In this document: piece by piece, positions 28,552 to 39,196 of the stretch
Layout of the letters: each line of letters begins with the position of its first letter
How positions within the stretch are numbered: position 1 is the stretch's first letter
Source: Mesorhizobium sp. LHD-90
GTDB lineage: Bacteria > Pseudomonadota > Alphaproteobacteria > Rhizobiales > Rhizobiaceae
Direction: 5' to 3'
DNA length: 46,371 bases
Assembly: GCF_030929505.1 (NCBI RefSeq)
Contig: NZ_JAVFVV010000031.1
Coordinates: 1-46,371 of the forward strand
Made by a program: the position numbers and the translations under genes
The notes under the pieces: generated by a model
What the model saw: only the letters and a program-made list of their open reading frames with translations
The model's database searches: none
What the model was told of the DNA's origin: nothing

Positions 28552-30264
28552 ATGTATTTCATCGCATTGGCGACGGACTATGACGGGACCTTCGCGCATC
28601 ACGGCATCGTGGCCGACAAGACCCTGGCTGCCGTTCGCAAGCTGAAGGAGACCGGCCGCAAACTCCTTCTGGTCACCGGCCGCGAACTGCCCGACCTGAA
28701 GAAGGTTTTTTCGGACCTGGACGTGTTCGACAAGGTCGTCGTCGAGAATGGCGCGCTGCTTTACACGCCGTCGACCGGCGAGGAAAAGCCGCTCGCGCCA
28801 GCCCCGTCCGATGATTTCGTCGCCGAACTGAAAAAGCGGGGCGTCGACCCGGTTTCGGTCGGCCGATCGATCGTCGCCACATGGGAGCCGCACCAGACTG
28901 CGGCGCTGAAGGCGATCCAGGCGCTAGGCCTCGAACTCGAGATTGTCTTCAACAAGGGCGCGGTGATGATCCTGCCGAGCGGCGTCAACAAGGCGACCGG
29001 GCTGGCGGCCGCGCTCGCCGAACTCGGCCTGTCACCGCACAATGTGGTGGGCATCGGCGACGCGGAGAACGACCACGCTTTCCTGCGTGCCTGCGGCTGC
29101 AGCGTCGCCGTCGCGAACGCGCTGCCGGCGGTCAAGGATACAGCCGACCTGGTGACGAAGGGCGCGCGCGGGCGCGGTGTCGAAGAGTTGATCACGGGGC
29201 TGATCGAACGTGACCAGGATCTTGGAAAAGCCCCGCGCAACCGGATCGCGATCGGCAAGGATGAAGATGACAAATTCGCCGAACTGCGGCCGACCGACTG
29301 TGTCCTGATTTCCGGAAGCTCAGGCATCGGCAAGTCGACGCTGGCAACGGCCATCACCGAGCGCTGCGTCGAAAAGAAATTCCAGTTCTGCGTGGTCGAT
29401 CCGGAGGGCGACTACAGCGAGTTGGAGAACGCCATCAAGCTCGGCGAGGCGGAGAAAGCGCCGACAATCGAGCAGGTGCTCGACCTCCTCGGCAAGCCGG
29501 ACACCAATGTCGCGGTCGAGGCGCTCGGCGTCGAACTGGACGAGCGGCCACAGTTTTTCGCCGAATTCCTGTCGAAGCTGACCGGCTTTCGCGCACGCTA
29601 CGCAAGGCCGCACTGGCTGATCGCCGACGAGGCGCACCACATGCTTCCGAAACAGCGCGACGGCACGTCGCTGGCGCTCTCCAGCCAGTTGCCGGGCACG
29701 ATCCTGATCACTGTCCACCCCGACGCCATGTCACCCGAAGCGCTGAAGCTGGTGACCGCGGTGATCGCGCTCGGGCCGAAGGCCTCGACCGTCATCAAGA
29801 CCTTCTGCGAGACCACCGGGCGCAAGGCGCCGACCAGGCTCCCGGCGCCCGACAGCGACTCCGTGCTGTTCTGGCGGCCGGGCAAGGAAAAGCGGCCGCG
29901 GATCGTCAAAGCCGAGAAACCGAAACAGTCTCGCAAGCGCCATACCCGCAAATACGCGCAGGGCGAGATCGACGAGGCCGGCAGTTTCTATTTCCGGGGT
30001 CCGCGCAAGGCGATGAACCTTCGGGCATACAATCTGATGATGTTCGTACAGATCGCCGAGGGCATCGACGACAGGACCTGGCAGCACCATCTGCGCGCCG
30101 GCGACTATTCCGACTGGTTCCGCAAACAGATCCGCGACGACGAGCTCGCCGACGAGACGGCGGCTGTCGAGGAGGACAAGAAGCTTTCGCCGCAGGAAAG
30201 CCGCAGGCTGATCGCAGAGGCGGTGAAGCGCCGCTACACGGGGCCGGCCGAGGCGCCAGATTGA
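28552..30264 (+). CDS. HAD phosphatase fused to a P-loop ATPase and a C-terminal DUF5752-like domain
   Basis: The 570-residue protein has three parts. Residues 1-~235 are a HAD-IIB (Cof/sucrose-phosphatase type) phosphatase: D9/D11 in DYDGT, LLVTGR, and GDAENDH with D170 and D174. Residues ~240-440 hold a P-loop ATPase: GSSGIGKST (255-263) and a Walker B-like WLIADEAHHM (D359, E360), with VVDPEGDYSELEN resembling HerA/VirB4-type ATPases. Residues ~465-535 (FYFRGPRKAMNLRAYN, then HHLRAGDYSDWFRKQI) look like DUF5752, a domain seen with sugar-phosphate enzymes. All catalytic residues are kept. An AGAAGGG site precedes ATG 28552. Function unknown; a sugar or polyol phosphate is a plausible substrate. 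Confidence 0.88.
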   Translation: MYFIALATDYDGTFAHHGIVADKTLAAVRKLKETGRKLLLVTGRELPDLKKVFSDLDVFDKVVVENGALLYTPSTGEEKPLAPAPSDDFVAELKKRGVDPVSVGRSIVATWEPHQTAALKAIQALGLELEIVFNKGAVMILPSGVNKATGLAAALAELGLSPHNVVGIGDAENDHAFLRACGCSVAVANALPAVKDTADLVTKGARGRGVEELITGLIERDQDLGKAPRNRIAIGKDEDDKFAELRPTDCVLISGSSGIGKSTLATAITERCVEKKFQFCVVDPEGDYSELENAIKLGEAEKAPTIEQVLDLLGKPDTNVAVEALGVELDERPQFFAEFLSKLTGFRARYARPHWLIADEAHHMLPKQRDGTSLALSSQLPGTILITVHPDAMSPEALKLVTAVIALGPKASTVIKTFCETTGRKAPTRLPAPDSDSVLFWRPGKEKRPRIVKAEKPKQSRKRHTRKYAQGEIDEAGSFYFRGPRKAMNLRAYNLMMFVQIAEGIDDRTWQHHLRAGDYSDWFRKQIRDDELADETAAVEEDKKLSPQESRRLIAEAVKRRYTGPAEAPD

Positions 30265-30434
30265 TACGGCCGCCGGGGTCCGGTCGAGCGCGCACGCCAC
30301 TCGGTTTTCGCCTCCTCGTCTGCACCAATGAATTGTCTCTTCGTTCGCGCATTGCTGCATTGCAGCATATTCGCTTCTCGCCTACATGAAACTGGCCCAT
30401 TCTGTGGCCTACGTTAGACATCCCTGAGTCCTTC

Positions 30435-31616
30435 ATGCCCCTGCCCATCCTTGCGCTCGCCGTTGCGTCCTTCTGCATCGGCACTACCGAATTTGTGATC
30501 ATGGGCCTGCTGCCGGAGGTGGCGGCCGACCTCGGCGTTTCCATCCCCGCGGCCGGCCTGCTGGTGACGGGCTATGCGCTCGGTGTCGTCGTCGGCGCGC
30601 CCGTCATCGCGCTGGCCACGGCAAAAATGCCGCGAAAGCTGGTACTGGTCGGGCTCGCCTCGCTGTTCGTTGTCGGTAATCTGCTCTGCGCCATCGCGCC
30701 CAACTACTGGATGCTGATGGCGGCGCGCGTGGTCACCGCCTTCGGCCACGGCGCCTTCTTCGGCATCGGTTCGGTCGTCGCCGCGAGCCTCGTGCCAAAG
30801 AACCAGCAGGCCAGCGCCATGGCGATGCTGTTTGCCGGACTGACGCTCGCCAACATTCTGGGCGTGCCGGCGGGCACGGCGCTGGGCGAGGCCTTCGGCT
30901 GGCGTTCGACCTTTCTCGCCGTGGTGGCCATCGGCATCATCTCGGTCGCGGCGATCTCCTGGCTGGTGCCGAACAACGTCGCGCCGCCAAGCGGCAGCGG
31001 CATCGCCGGCGAAATCCGTGTGCTCGGCCGGCTGCAGGTCTGGCTGGCGATGCTGATCTCGGCGCTGGGTTCCGGTGCGCTGTTCGCCGTCTTCACCTAC
31101 ATCAAGCCGATCCTGACCGACGTGACCGGCGTATCGGTCCCCGCCGTCACCTGGATCCTGCTTCTGTTCGGCGGCGGCATGACTGTCGGCAACATTATAG
31201 GCGGCAGGCTCGCCGACTGGCGTATGATGCCGACGATCATCGGCTCCCTGATTGCACTTGTCGCAATGTTCCTGGTCCTGAACGAGGTCGGGCCGCTGCC
31301 ATACATCGTCATCCCGATGGTTTTCCTGTGGGGCGTCTTGACCTTCCTGCCGATCCCGGCGCTGCAGCTCCGCGTCGTCAACAGCGCCTCCGGCGCGCCG
31401 AACCTTGCCGCCACGCTGAACCAGGGCGCCTTCAACATGGGCAATGCGGCCGGCGCCTGGATCGGCGGCTCGGCGCTGTCGCTCGGCGTCTCCTATGCAA
31501 GCCTGCCGCTGGTCGGATCGGCCATTGTCATGCTGGCGCTGGCCGTGGCGCTGGCGTCGCTGCTGATCGAGCGCAACGGCCGCGAGCCGATCGCCGAACC
31601 GTCAACGATCGGGTAA
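30435..31616 (+). CDS. MFS transporter, AraJ-like (DHA1 family)
   Basis: A 393-residue, 12-segment permease. The opening SFCIGTTEFVIMGLLPEVAADLGVSIPAAGLLVTGYALGVV region (given here by its order of motifs TTEF, GLLP and TGYALGV) is characteristic of AraJ and related DHA1 sugar or drug efflux proteins. RxxxAFGHGAFFGIGS and NQGAFNMGNAAGAWIGG follow in the expected places. Substrate cannot be told from sequence. No strong ribosome binding site precedes ATG 30435. It starts 170 bp after the HAD/ATPase gene and is probably a separate unit. Confidence 0.87.
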   Translation: MPLPILALAVASFCIGTTEFVIMGLLPEVAADLGVSIPAAGLLVTGYALGVVVGAPVIALATAKMPRKLVLVGLASLFVVGNLLCAIAPNYWMLMAARVVTAFGHGAFFGIGSVVAASLVPKNQQASAMAMLFAGLTLANILGVPAGTALGEAFGWRSTFLAVVAIGIISVAAISWLVPNNVAPPSGSGIAGEIRVLGRLQVWLAMLISALGSGALFAVFTYIKPILTDVTGVSVPAVTWILLLFGGGMTVGNIIGGRLADWRMMPTIIGSLIALVAMFLVLNEVGPLPYIVIPMVFLWGVLTFLPIPALQLRVVNSASGAPNLAATLNQGAFNMGNAAGAWIGGSALSLGVSYASLPLVGSAIVMLALAVALASLLIERNGREPIAEPSTIG

Positions 31617-31623
31617 CCATGCG

Positions 31624-31693
31624 CAGGCCACAATTCTCGCGGATAGGACTTCCGGAACGAATCGCGAACCGGTATCACGTGGCCTGAATTTTT
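31624..31693 (+). terminator. Long hairpin with T tract between the MFS gene and parE
   Basis: An 8-bp perfect stem, CAGGCCAC (31624-31631) / GTGGCCTG (31679-31686), encloses a second pairing TCGCG/CGCGA and is followed by AATTTTT. It starts 8 bp after the MFS stop. The large loop is unusual for a terminator, so a leader structure of parE is also possible. Confidence 0.4.
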
Positions 31694-31734
31694 GCGACTA
31701 TCGACCGAAACCGAATCAGTTGCCTGACGATCGC

Positions 31735-33786
<2,052 letters not shown>

Positions 33787-33815
33787 CGCATAGCTAGCGA
33801 AACGGAGCAGCAAAC

Positions 33816-34628
33816 ATCTGGAAGCTGCTGAAATCGCTCCTGATCGCGGCTGCGGTCGTCTATGCGCTGGTCGTCGCGGCCATGTATTTCGCCCAGCGCG
33901 CCTTGCTCTTTCCCGGTGCGACGGCCGAAAAGATGCCGTCCGCACCGCCGTGGGGAGAATGGGCGGCCATTCGAACGCCCGACGGCGAGACATTGGCGGC
34001 GCTGCTTTCCCGACCTTCATCCGGCAAGCCGACGCTGCTGCTCTTTCCGGGCAATGGCGACAACATCGTTCACTACGGTTTCCTTGCCGACTCGCTGGCC
34101 GGTCATGGCCTCGGGCTGCTGGCTGTGTCCTATCGCGGCTATCCGGGTTCGACCGGTTCGCCCTCGGAAACCGGATTGCTCGTCGACGGACTTGCGGCTT
34201 TCGACTGGCTTGAGGAGCGAGGCATTGGACCGGTCGTGCTGCTCGGCCGATCGCTCGGTACAGGTGTTGCCGTCAACACGGCAGCCGAGCGGAAGGCTGG
34301 AGCGCTGGTGCTGGTGTCGGCCTACGATTCGATCGCCTCCTTGGCACAGCGCCAATATCCGCTGCTGCCGGTGAGGCTGCTGATAAGGGACAGTTTTCGC
34401 TCCGACCTCCGGATCGCCCAGGTCTCCGGCCCGAAGCTCTTCCTGCATGGCGAGACGGACGGCCTCATTCCGCTTTCGTCAGGCGAAACTCTGTTTTCGC
34501 TGGCGAGCGAACCCAAGACATTCGTCGTGCAGCATGGGCATGGCCACAACGACATCTGGTCGGCGGCGCTGGTCGAATCGATCATCGTTTTCACCAACGC
34601 GCTCCCATCCGGCGCCTCCACCGACTGA
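33816..34628 (+). CDS. Membrane-anchored alpha/beta hydrolase with an apparent ATC start codon
   Basis: The core is an alpha/beta hydrolase: LLFPGNGDNIVHYG, GRSLGTGVAV (nucleophile Ser in GxSxG-like GRSLG), GETDGLIPLSSGE (acid) and HGHGHNDIW (His). The first ATG in frame is 33882, starting MYFAQRALLFPG. But the frame upstream encodes a fitting N-terminal anchor (WKLLKSLLIAAAVVYALVV) with GGAG at 33804-33807, and at the right distance the codon is ATC (33816), where relatives would have ATG. Starting there gives 270 residues. A CTG at 33825 or a sequencing error are alternatives. Substrate unknown. Confidence 0.75.
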   Translation: MWKLLKSLLIAAAVVYALVVAAMYFAQRALLFPGATAEKMPSAPPWGEWAAIRTPDGETLAALLSRPSSGKPTLLLFPGNGDNIVHYGFLADSLAGHGLGLLAVSYRGYPGSTGSPSETGLLVDGLAAFDWLEERGIGPVVLLGRSLGTGVAVNTAAERKAGALVLVSAYDSIASLAQRQYPLLPVRLLIRDSFRSDLRIAQVSGPKLFLHGETDGLIPLSSGETLFSLASEPKTFVVQHGHGHNDIWSAALVESIIVFTNALPSGASTD

Positions 34629-34687
34629 TGGCACAGGTTTGCGGAAGGCCGTCGCCTCCTGCTATCGGGCGACGAGGAGACGAAGCC

Positions 34688-35452
34688 ATGCATCAGCCGG
34701 ACAACGCCGCACGCCCCTGCCCCGCCTATACGGAACACCGGCTGGCGAAAATCTACGATGTGCTCAATCCCTTGGCGCAAAGCGATCTGTTCTACCTCGA
34801 CCTAGCGCGCGGCGAGGCGCTGAACATCCTCGATGTCGGCTGCGGCACCGGCCGGCTGGCGGTCGATTTTGCTCGGCGCTGCCATCGCGTCACCGGCGTC
34901 GACCCGGCGCAGGGAATGCTGACGGTGGCGCGCTCGCGCCCCGGTGGAAAGTCGGTGACCTGGATCGAGGGCGACGTCGCGGCGGTGCCGGCCACGGAAA
35001 AATTCGACCTTGCGATCATGTCCGGCAATGTCTTCCAGGTCTTTCTCAGCGACGAGGCGGCGCGCATGGTGTTGGCGGGAATCGCCCAGCGGCTCACGCC
35101 GGCCGGCCGGCTGGTGTTCGAAAGCCGCAATCCGGCCGCGCGCGAATGGGAAAGCTGGACGCCGGCCGAAACGGCGATGCGGGTCGAGGCGCCGGACCTC
35201 GGCACGGTGAACGTCCACTACGACGTGACTGGCGTGGACAGCGACATCGTCCGTTACGACACGCATTTCGCCTTTGCCGACGGCGAGACCATCGTGGCAC
35301 CGTCGGCGCTGCGTTTCACCGACAAGCAGGACATCTTCGGCCTGCTCGCCGAGGCAGGGCTGAAGGCGATCGACATTCAGGGCGATTGGGACGGATCGGC
35401 TTTTACGGAGGAAAGCCCGGAGATCATCATCACCGCCGGGCTGAATCGTTAA
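34688..35452 (+). CDS. Class I SAM-dependent methyltransferase
   Basis: The 254-residue protein has motif I ILDVGCGTGRLAVDFA, an acidic GVDPAQGML strand end and FDLAIMSGNVFQVF at motif IV. This is a generic methyltransferase_11/25 type fold; the substrate cannot be inferred. The start at ATG 34688 has GAGGAGA upstream; a frame from 34628 overlaps the previous stop and lacks a site. It follows the hydrolase by 59 bp in the same direction. Confidence 0.87.
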   Translation: MHQPDNAARPCPAYTEHRLAKIYDVLNPLAQSDLFYLDLARGEALNILDVGCGTGRLAVDFARRCHRVTGVDPAQGMLTVARSRPGGKSVTWIEGDVAAVPATEKFDLAIMSGNVFQVFLSDEAARMVLAGIAQRLTPAGRLVFESRNPAAREWESWTPAETAMRVEAPDLGTVNVHYDVTGVDSDIVRYDTHFAFADGETIVAPSALRFTDKQDIFGLLAEAGLKAIDIQGDWDGSAFTEESPEIIITAGLNR

Positions 35453-35485
35453 TCAGGCGCACTCAGGGCTGCTATGCGGGCGCAT

Positions 35486-36607
35486 CTAGGCCGCGGCGAT
35501 CGCCAGCGCGTGAAAACGCGCATTCTCGCGCAGCACGTCGAGATGGATCGACTTCAGCAGGCCGGCAAGGTCACCCTGCGCGTTCGGACCGCCGAGTTCC
35601 TTCAGCATCAGCCAAGAGACCTCCTGCACGCCGGCGACCTGCTTGCCGCGTGCCACCTCGCGCCACACTTTCAGCGCTCGCAGGATAACGCCATGCGTGC
35701 CGGCGCCGAGCCCAGCGCCGCGCATCAGCGCCGCCACCGCGCCATCGCCGCCGGAGGAGAGCAATGCCCTCACGCGATTCTCCGCGTGGCCGGTGAGCGC
35801 TACAAGCGCCGACCCGAAAAAATCGATCTTGCCATGCGCCACCGTGCGGATGAGGAAGGATGCGGTCAGGTCGCCGCGCAGCCGGAAATGTTCGATCAGC
35901 GCGCTGTGTTCGCCGGGCCGCGTGCCCTCGACCACTGTCAGCGAGGCCTTCACGCAGGCGTCGCGCGTCACCCGCTCGGCGCGAGCCGTTCCCATCAGCG
36001 CGCGCACCAGCGGCGCGCGGCTCAGTGCATCGCCGAGCTTGCATAGGAGCATGTGGCGGCAGTCCGACGGCAGGCGCGGATCGGCGATCATCCTCTCACG
36101 CATCGCGGCCATGTCGCCGAAGCGCTCGGCTATGCGGCGGAAGCTTATGGAGGCTATGTCGGCGCCGGCGTTGGTGAGCAGCGCCAGGCAGGCCTCCGCT
36201 TCCCCGACCTCGGCGAGCGCAGCCGATACCGACATGGATAGCTGGCAGCGCCTTGCGATCAGCACCTGTGTCGCCTTCGATCCGGCGGCGACCCGGTCTA
36301 TCAGATCCAGATCGGTGATCAGCGGCGAGCGGCCGATGATCAGGCTGGCCACCTCCGGCTGGTCGGCTGCCAGCGCGGCGACAACCTGACGCGGCGCATG
36401 CGGGCTCATCGAAAGCGCTTCGGCCATCGCCAGCCGCACCTTCCAGGACGGATCGTCGAGCAACAGTGTGAGCGCTGCCTCGGCGGCGCAACGGTCCTCG
36501 AACTCGAACCTGTGTTCCACGAAAGCCCGCGCCAGCAGGCCGGCCGCGTGAGCGCGTTCCGTAACGCGTGCCGTATGGACCCATTTCAGGAAATTGGACA
36601 CGATCAT
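35486..36607 (-). CDS. DUF2336 domain protein
   Basis: A 373-residue, all-helical protein with HEAT-like pairs (AAEAALTLLLDDPSWKVRLAMAEAL near the start, then LAALADQP- and SVSAALAEVGEAEAC-type repeats), matching the DUF2336 family of alphaproteobacteria. ATG 36607 is preceded by a G-rich site (GGGGGGCGGG); the frame begins at 36640 but that start lacks one. No catalytic motif is seen, which suggests a scaffold or regulatory role. It converges on the methyltransferase gene and is divergent from the MaoC gene. Confidence 0.8.
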   Translation of the reverse strand: MIVSNFLKWVHTARVTERAHAAGLLARAFVEHRFEFEDRCAAEAALTLLLDDPSWKVRLAMAEALSMSPHAPRQVVAALAADQPEVASLIIGRSPLITDLDLIDRVAAGSKATQVLIARRCQLSMSVSAALAEVGEAEACLALLTNAGADIASISFRRIAERFGDMAAMRERMIADPRLPSDCRHMLLCKLGDALSRAPLVRALMGTARAERVTRDACVKASLTVVEGTRPGEHSALIEHFRLRGDLTASFLIRTVAHGKIDFFGSALVALTGHAENRVRALLSSGGDGAVAALMRGAGLGAGTHGVILRALKVWREVARGKQVAGVQEVSWLMLKELGGPNAQGDLAGLLKSIHLDVLRENARFHALAIAAA

Positions 36608-36774
36608 TCGGATTACCCGCCCCCCAGACTCAGCACTCAACCCCGGCGATGACGGTAGGTAGAAATGGTTTACGAAGCGTTCACCATGTTTTTTAAGGGC
36701 TTGCGGGCATCGCCTGCCACCTTGCGGGGGACGGCTTACGGGGCTAGCAAGAACGCGTCCGCAGGGAGGATCGC

Positions 36775-37227
36775 GTGGCTGGATTGTATCTGGACGAGTG
36801 CCGGCCGGGGCTGGTGATAAAACACGCTCTGACCCGCACCGTGACCGAGAGCGACAACGTCATGTTCTCGCTGATGACCATGAATCCGCAGCCGCTGCAT
36901 ATCGACTTCGATTATGCGGCGAAGAGCGAATGGGGCAAGCCGCTGGTCAATTCGCTGTTCACGCTCGGGCTGATGATCGGCATCTCCGTACACGATACCA
37001 CGCTCGGCACGCTGGTCGGCAACCTCGGCATGACGGAGACGGTGTTCCCCCATCCGCTTTTCCATGGCGACACGGTGCGGGTGGAAACCGAGATCAAGTC
37101 GGTGCGCGAGTCGAAATCGAAGCCCGATCGCGGCATCGTCGAGATGGAGCACCGCGCCTTCAATCAGGACGGCGTGTTGGTGGCGCGCTGCCTTCGCCAG
37201 ACCATGATTTTGAAGAGGCCCGCCTGA
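36775..37227 (+). CDS. MaoC-family (hotdog) dehydratase
   Basis: A 150-residue single-hotdog protein. The family pattern is TESDNVMFSLMTMNPQPLHID followed by LVNSLFTLGLMIGI and HGDTVRVETEI; N and H of the NPQPLH segment correspond to the hydratase active-site residues Asp/His of MaoC, here with Asn in the Asp-like position region. GTG 36775 has GGGAGG 8 bases upstream. Its stop shares a base with the ATG of the next gene (TGATG), so the two are translationally coupled. It probably hydrates or dehydrates an enoyl- or hydroxyacyl-CoA that the downstream lyase handles. Confidence 0.85.
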   Translation: MAGLYLDECRPGLVIKHALTRTVTESDNVMFSLMTMNPQPLHIDFDYAAKSEWGKPLVNSLFTLGLMIGISVHDTTLGTLVGNLGMTETVFPHPLFHGDTVRVETEIKSVRESKSKPDRGIVEMEHRAFNQDGVLVARCLRQTMILKRPA

Positions 37228-38096
37228 TGCGCTCACTGCTGTTCGTTCCCGGCGATTCCGAGCGCAAGCTGGAAAAGGGTTTTGCGTCCGCCGTCGACGT
37301 ATTGCTCATCGACCTGGAGGATTCGGTCGCGCCGCAGAACAAGGCGCCCGCGCGGACCATCGCCGCCGCCGCGATCCGCGACCGCCGCGCAAGCGCCAAC
37401 GCGGCGATCTATGTGCGCGTCAATGATCTCGCCTCAGGTCTCATCGACGACGATCTCGCCGTCTTGATGGCCGCTGCGCCCGACGGCATCATGCTGCCCA
37501 AGGCCGAAGGTCTCGCCGACGTCGAGCGGCTGTCGGTGAAGTTGCGGGTGCTGGAGGCGGAGAACGGACTGGAAGACGGCGCCACCCGCATCCTGCCGAT
37601 CGTTTCGGAAACCGCCGCGGGGGTCTTTGCCGCCGCCACGTTTGGGCGTGGCAGCTCGCGCCTTTCCGCCGTCACCTGGGGCGCCGAGGACCTTTCGGCG
37701 GCGATCGGCGCACGCGCCACCCGCGACCAGAACGGTCGCTACACCGAGCTTTTCCGGCTCGCCCGTTCATTCACGCTGCTCGCCGCCTCGGCGGCCGATA
37801 CCGCGGCGATCGACACGGTGTTCGTCGATTTCCGCGACACGGCCGGCCTGCGCGCCGAATGCGCGGAAGCGGAACGCGACGGCTTTACCGGCAAGATGGC
37901 GATACACCCCGACCAGGTGGCGGTGATCAACGAGGTCTTTACCCCCTCGCCCGAGGCGGTTGCGGAAGCACACGCGCTGGTCGACGCCTTCGCGGCAGCC
38001 GGCAATCCGGGCGTGGTCGGCATCGGTGGAAAGATGTTCGACCGGCCGCATCTGCGCCGGGCCGAACGGCTTCTGGCGCGGGCGAAAACAAGCTGA
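37227..38096 (+). CDS. HpcH/HpaI aldolase family CoA ester lyase (CitE-like)
   Basis: A 289-residue TIM-barrel enzyme. MRSLLFVPGDSERKLEKG, LIDLEDSVAP, IMLPKAEG, IVSETAAG and TWGAEDLSAAIG are the CitE/malyl-CoA lyase signature segments, with Glu and Asp metal ligands in the last two; GKMAIHPDQV closes the barrel. Members cleave citramalyl-, malyl- or 3-methylmalyl-CoA, or act as malyl-CoA thioesterase. Together with the coupled MaoC protein it suggests a mesaconyl- or itaconyl-type CoA step, but no other pathway genes are present to decide. Confidence 0.87.
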   Translation: MRSLLFVPGDSERKLEKGFASAVDVLLIDLEDSVAPQNKAPARTIAAAAIRDRRASANAAIYVRVNDLASGLIDDDLAVLMAAAPDGIMLPKAEGLADVERLSVKLRVLEAENGLEDGATRILPIVSETAAGVFAAATFGRGSSRLSAVTWGAEDLSAAIGARATRDQNGRYTELFRLARSFTLLAASAADTAAIDTVFVDFRDTAGLRAECAEAERDGFTGKMAIHPDQVAVINEVFTPSPEAVAEAHALVDAFAAAGNPGVVGIGGKMFDRPHLRRAERLLARAKTS

Positions 38097-38159
38097 CCGG
38101 CCTGCCGAACTGAAGCGTTGCAATCGTCAGCTTGCGGTCGCGCTAGAACGCCAGCGTGG

Positions 38160-38510
38160 CTACCGCCCCTGCATGATTCGAATGACCTTGCTACTGTCGG
38201 CTGTCGGCTGAGTGAGCTTTATATAGTCGGCATAAGTAATCCGTCCCGCGGCGGTGGCGTTCCACAGCCGTGTACAGTAGGTCGTCGGAAAATTGGACAG
38301 CCCGATATTGAACATTACCGAGTCGTTCTTCTTCTCCGAAATCGGCCTCGCCTTCTGACGCACCACACATTCGGAGATCGCTTGCCGCTTCGCCGCGGGG
38401 CTTCCTCCAATCGTCGCCTGCATATTGTTGAACTGACCCTCCGTCAGCGTACAGCCGGCAATCATGGCCACGCCGAGCAAAGCCACGGAAAAACGAAATA
38501 CGGTCTTCAT
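38160..38510 (-). CDS. Small lipoprotein of unknown function
   Basis: A 116-residue protein beginning MKTVFRFSVALLGVAMIAGC, a clear lipoprotein signal with lipobox IAGC (Cys20). The mature part has three further Cys (including ISECVVRQK and TTYCTRLW) and no known domain. ATG 38510 is chosen over 38531 because GGGGGTGG lies just upstream and the signal peptide then starts normally. It is monocistronic, with the CoA lyase gene convergent about 60 bp away. Confidence 0.75.
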   Translation of the reverse strand: MKTVFRFSVALLGVAMIAGCTLTEGQFNNMQATIGGSPAAKRQAISECVVRQKARPISEKKNDSVMFNIGLSNFPTTYCTRLWNATAAGRITYADYIKLTQPTADSSKVIRIMQGR

Positions 38511-38587
38511 ATCCACCCCCACAAAACCCAATCTCTACTTAAGATCTCAGAACGGGTATGTATAGAGGGTGTAGTGATACCCCAAGG

Positions 38588-39193
38588 TCAGTCCTTCTCC
38601 CATTTCGGCCGGCGCATCGAAAACGTCTCGTTGACCTGCGCATAGTCGAAATAGCCGAGCCGGGCGACATTGCCCGCCTTGGCGGTGTCGAACAGCCCGT
38701 CCTTCAGATAGGCGTCGTCGATATGGACGCCGACGACCTGACCGACAACGACGTCGACCGACGACGGCCCGTCCAGCGTCTTCGGATGCAGGATCTCGGT
38801 CACCTTGCATTCCAGCGCGGCGGGAACGCCGGCGACGCGCGGCGGCTTGACCAGGCGTGACGGCACGGCATCCAGTCCCGCAAAATCGAACTCGCTGACG
38901 CCGCGCGGCGCGTTGACGGAGGTGCGGTTCATCTGCTCGGCGAATTCGCGGCCGACCAGGTTGGCGACGAATTCGCCGCTCTCGGCCGCGAAGGCGGCGC
39001 TGTCCTTGCTGCCTTCCGATGAGAACCAGACGAGATAGGGCCGGCCGGAAAAGGCATTGAAAAACGAGTACGGCGCGAGGTTGACCTGCCCTGCCCGGTT
39101 GACCGTCGAGATCCAGCCGATCGGCCGCGGCGCGACGATCGCCTTGAACGGATCGTGCGGCAGCCCGTGTCCCTTTTCCGGTTCGAAGAACAT
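38588..39193 (-). CDS. Flavin reductase-like domain protein
   Basis: A 201-residue protein of the FMN-binding split-barrel flavin reductase family: RPIGWISTVNRAGQVNLAPYSFF and FVANLVGREFAEQMN are the family core. It probably binds FMN and reduces it or an associated substrate with NAD(P)H. It follows the nitroreductase gene by 3 bp in the same direction, so the two flavin proteins form one operon. The exact acceptor is unknown. Confidence 0.87.
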   Translation of the reverse strand: MFFEPEKGHGLPHDPFKAIVAPRPIGWISTVNRAGQVNLAPYSFFNAFSGRPYLVWFSSEGSKDSAAFAAESGEFVANLVGREFAEQMNRTSVNAPRGVSEFDFAGLDAVPSRLVKPPRVAGVPAALECKVTEILHPKTLDGPSSVDVVVGQVVGVHIDDAYLKDGLFDTAKAGNVARLGYFDYAQVNETFSMRRPKWEKD

Positions 39194-39196
39194 GGC

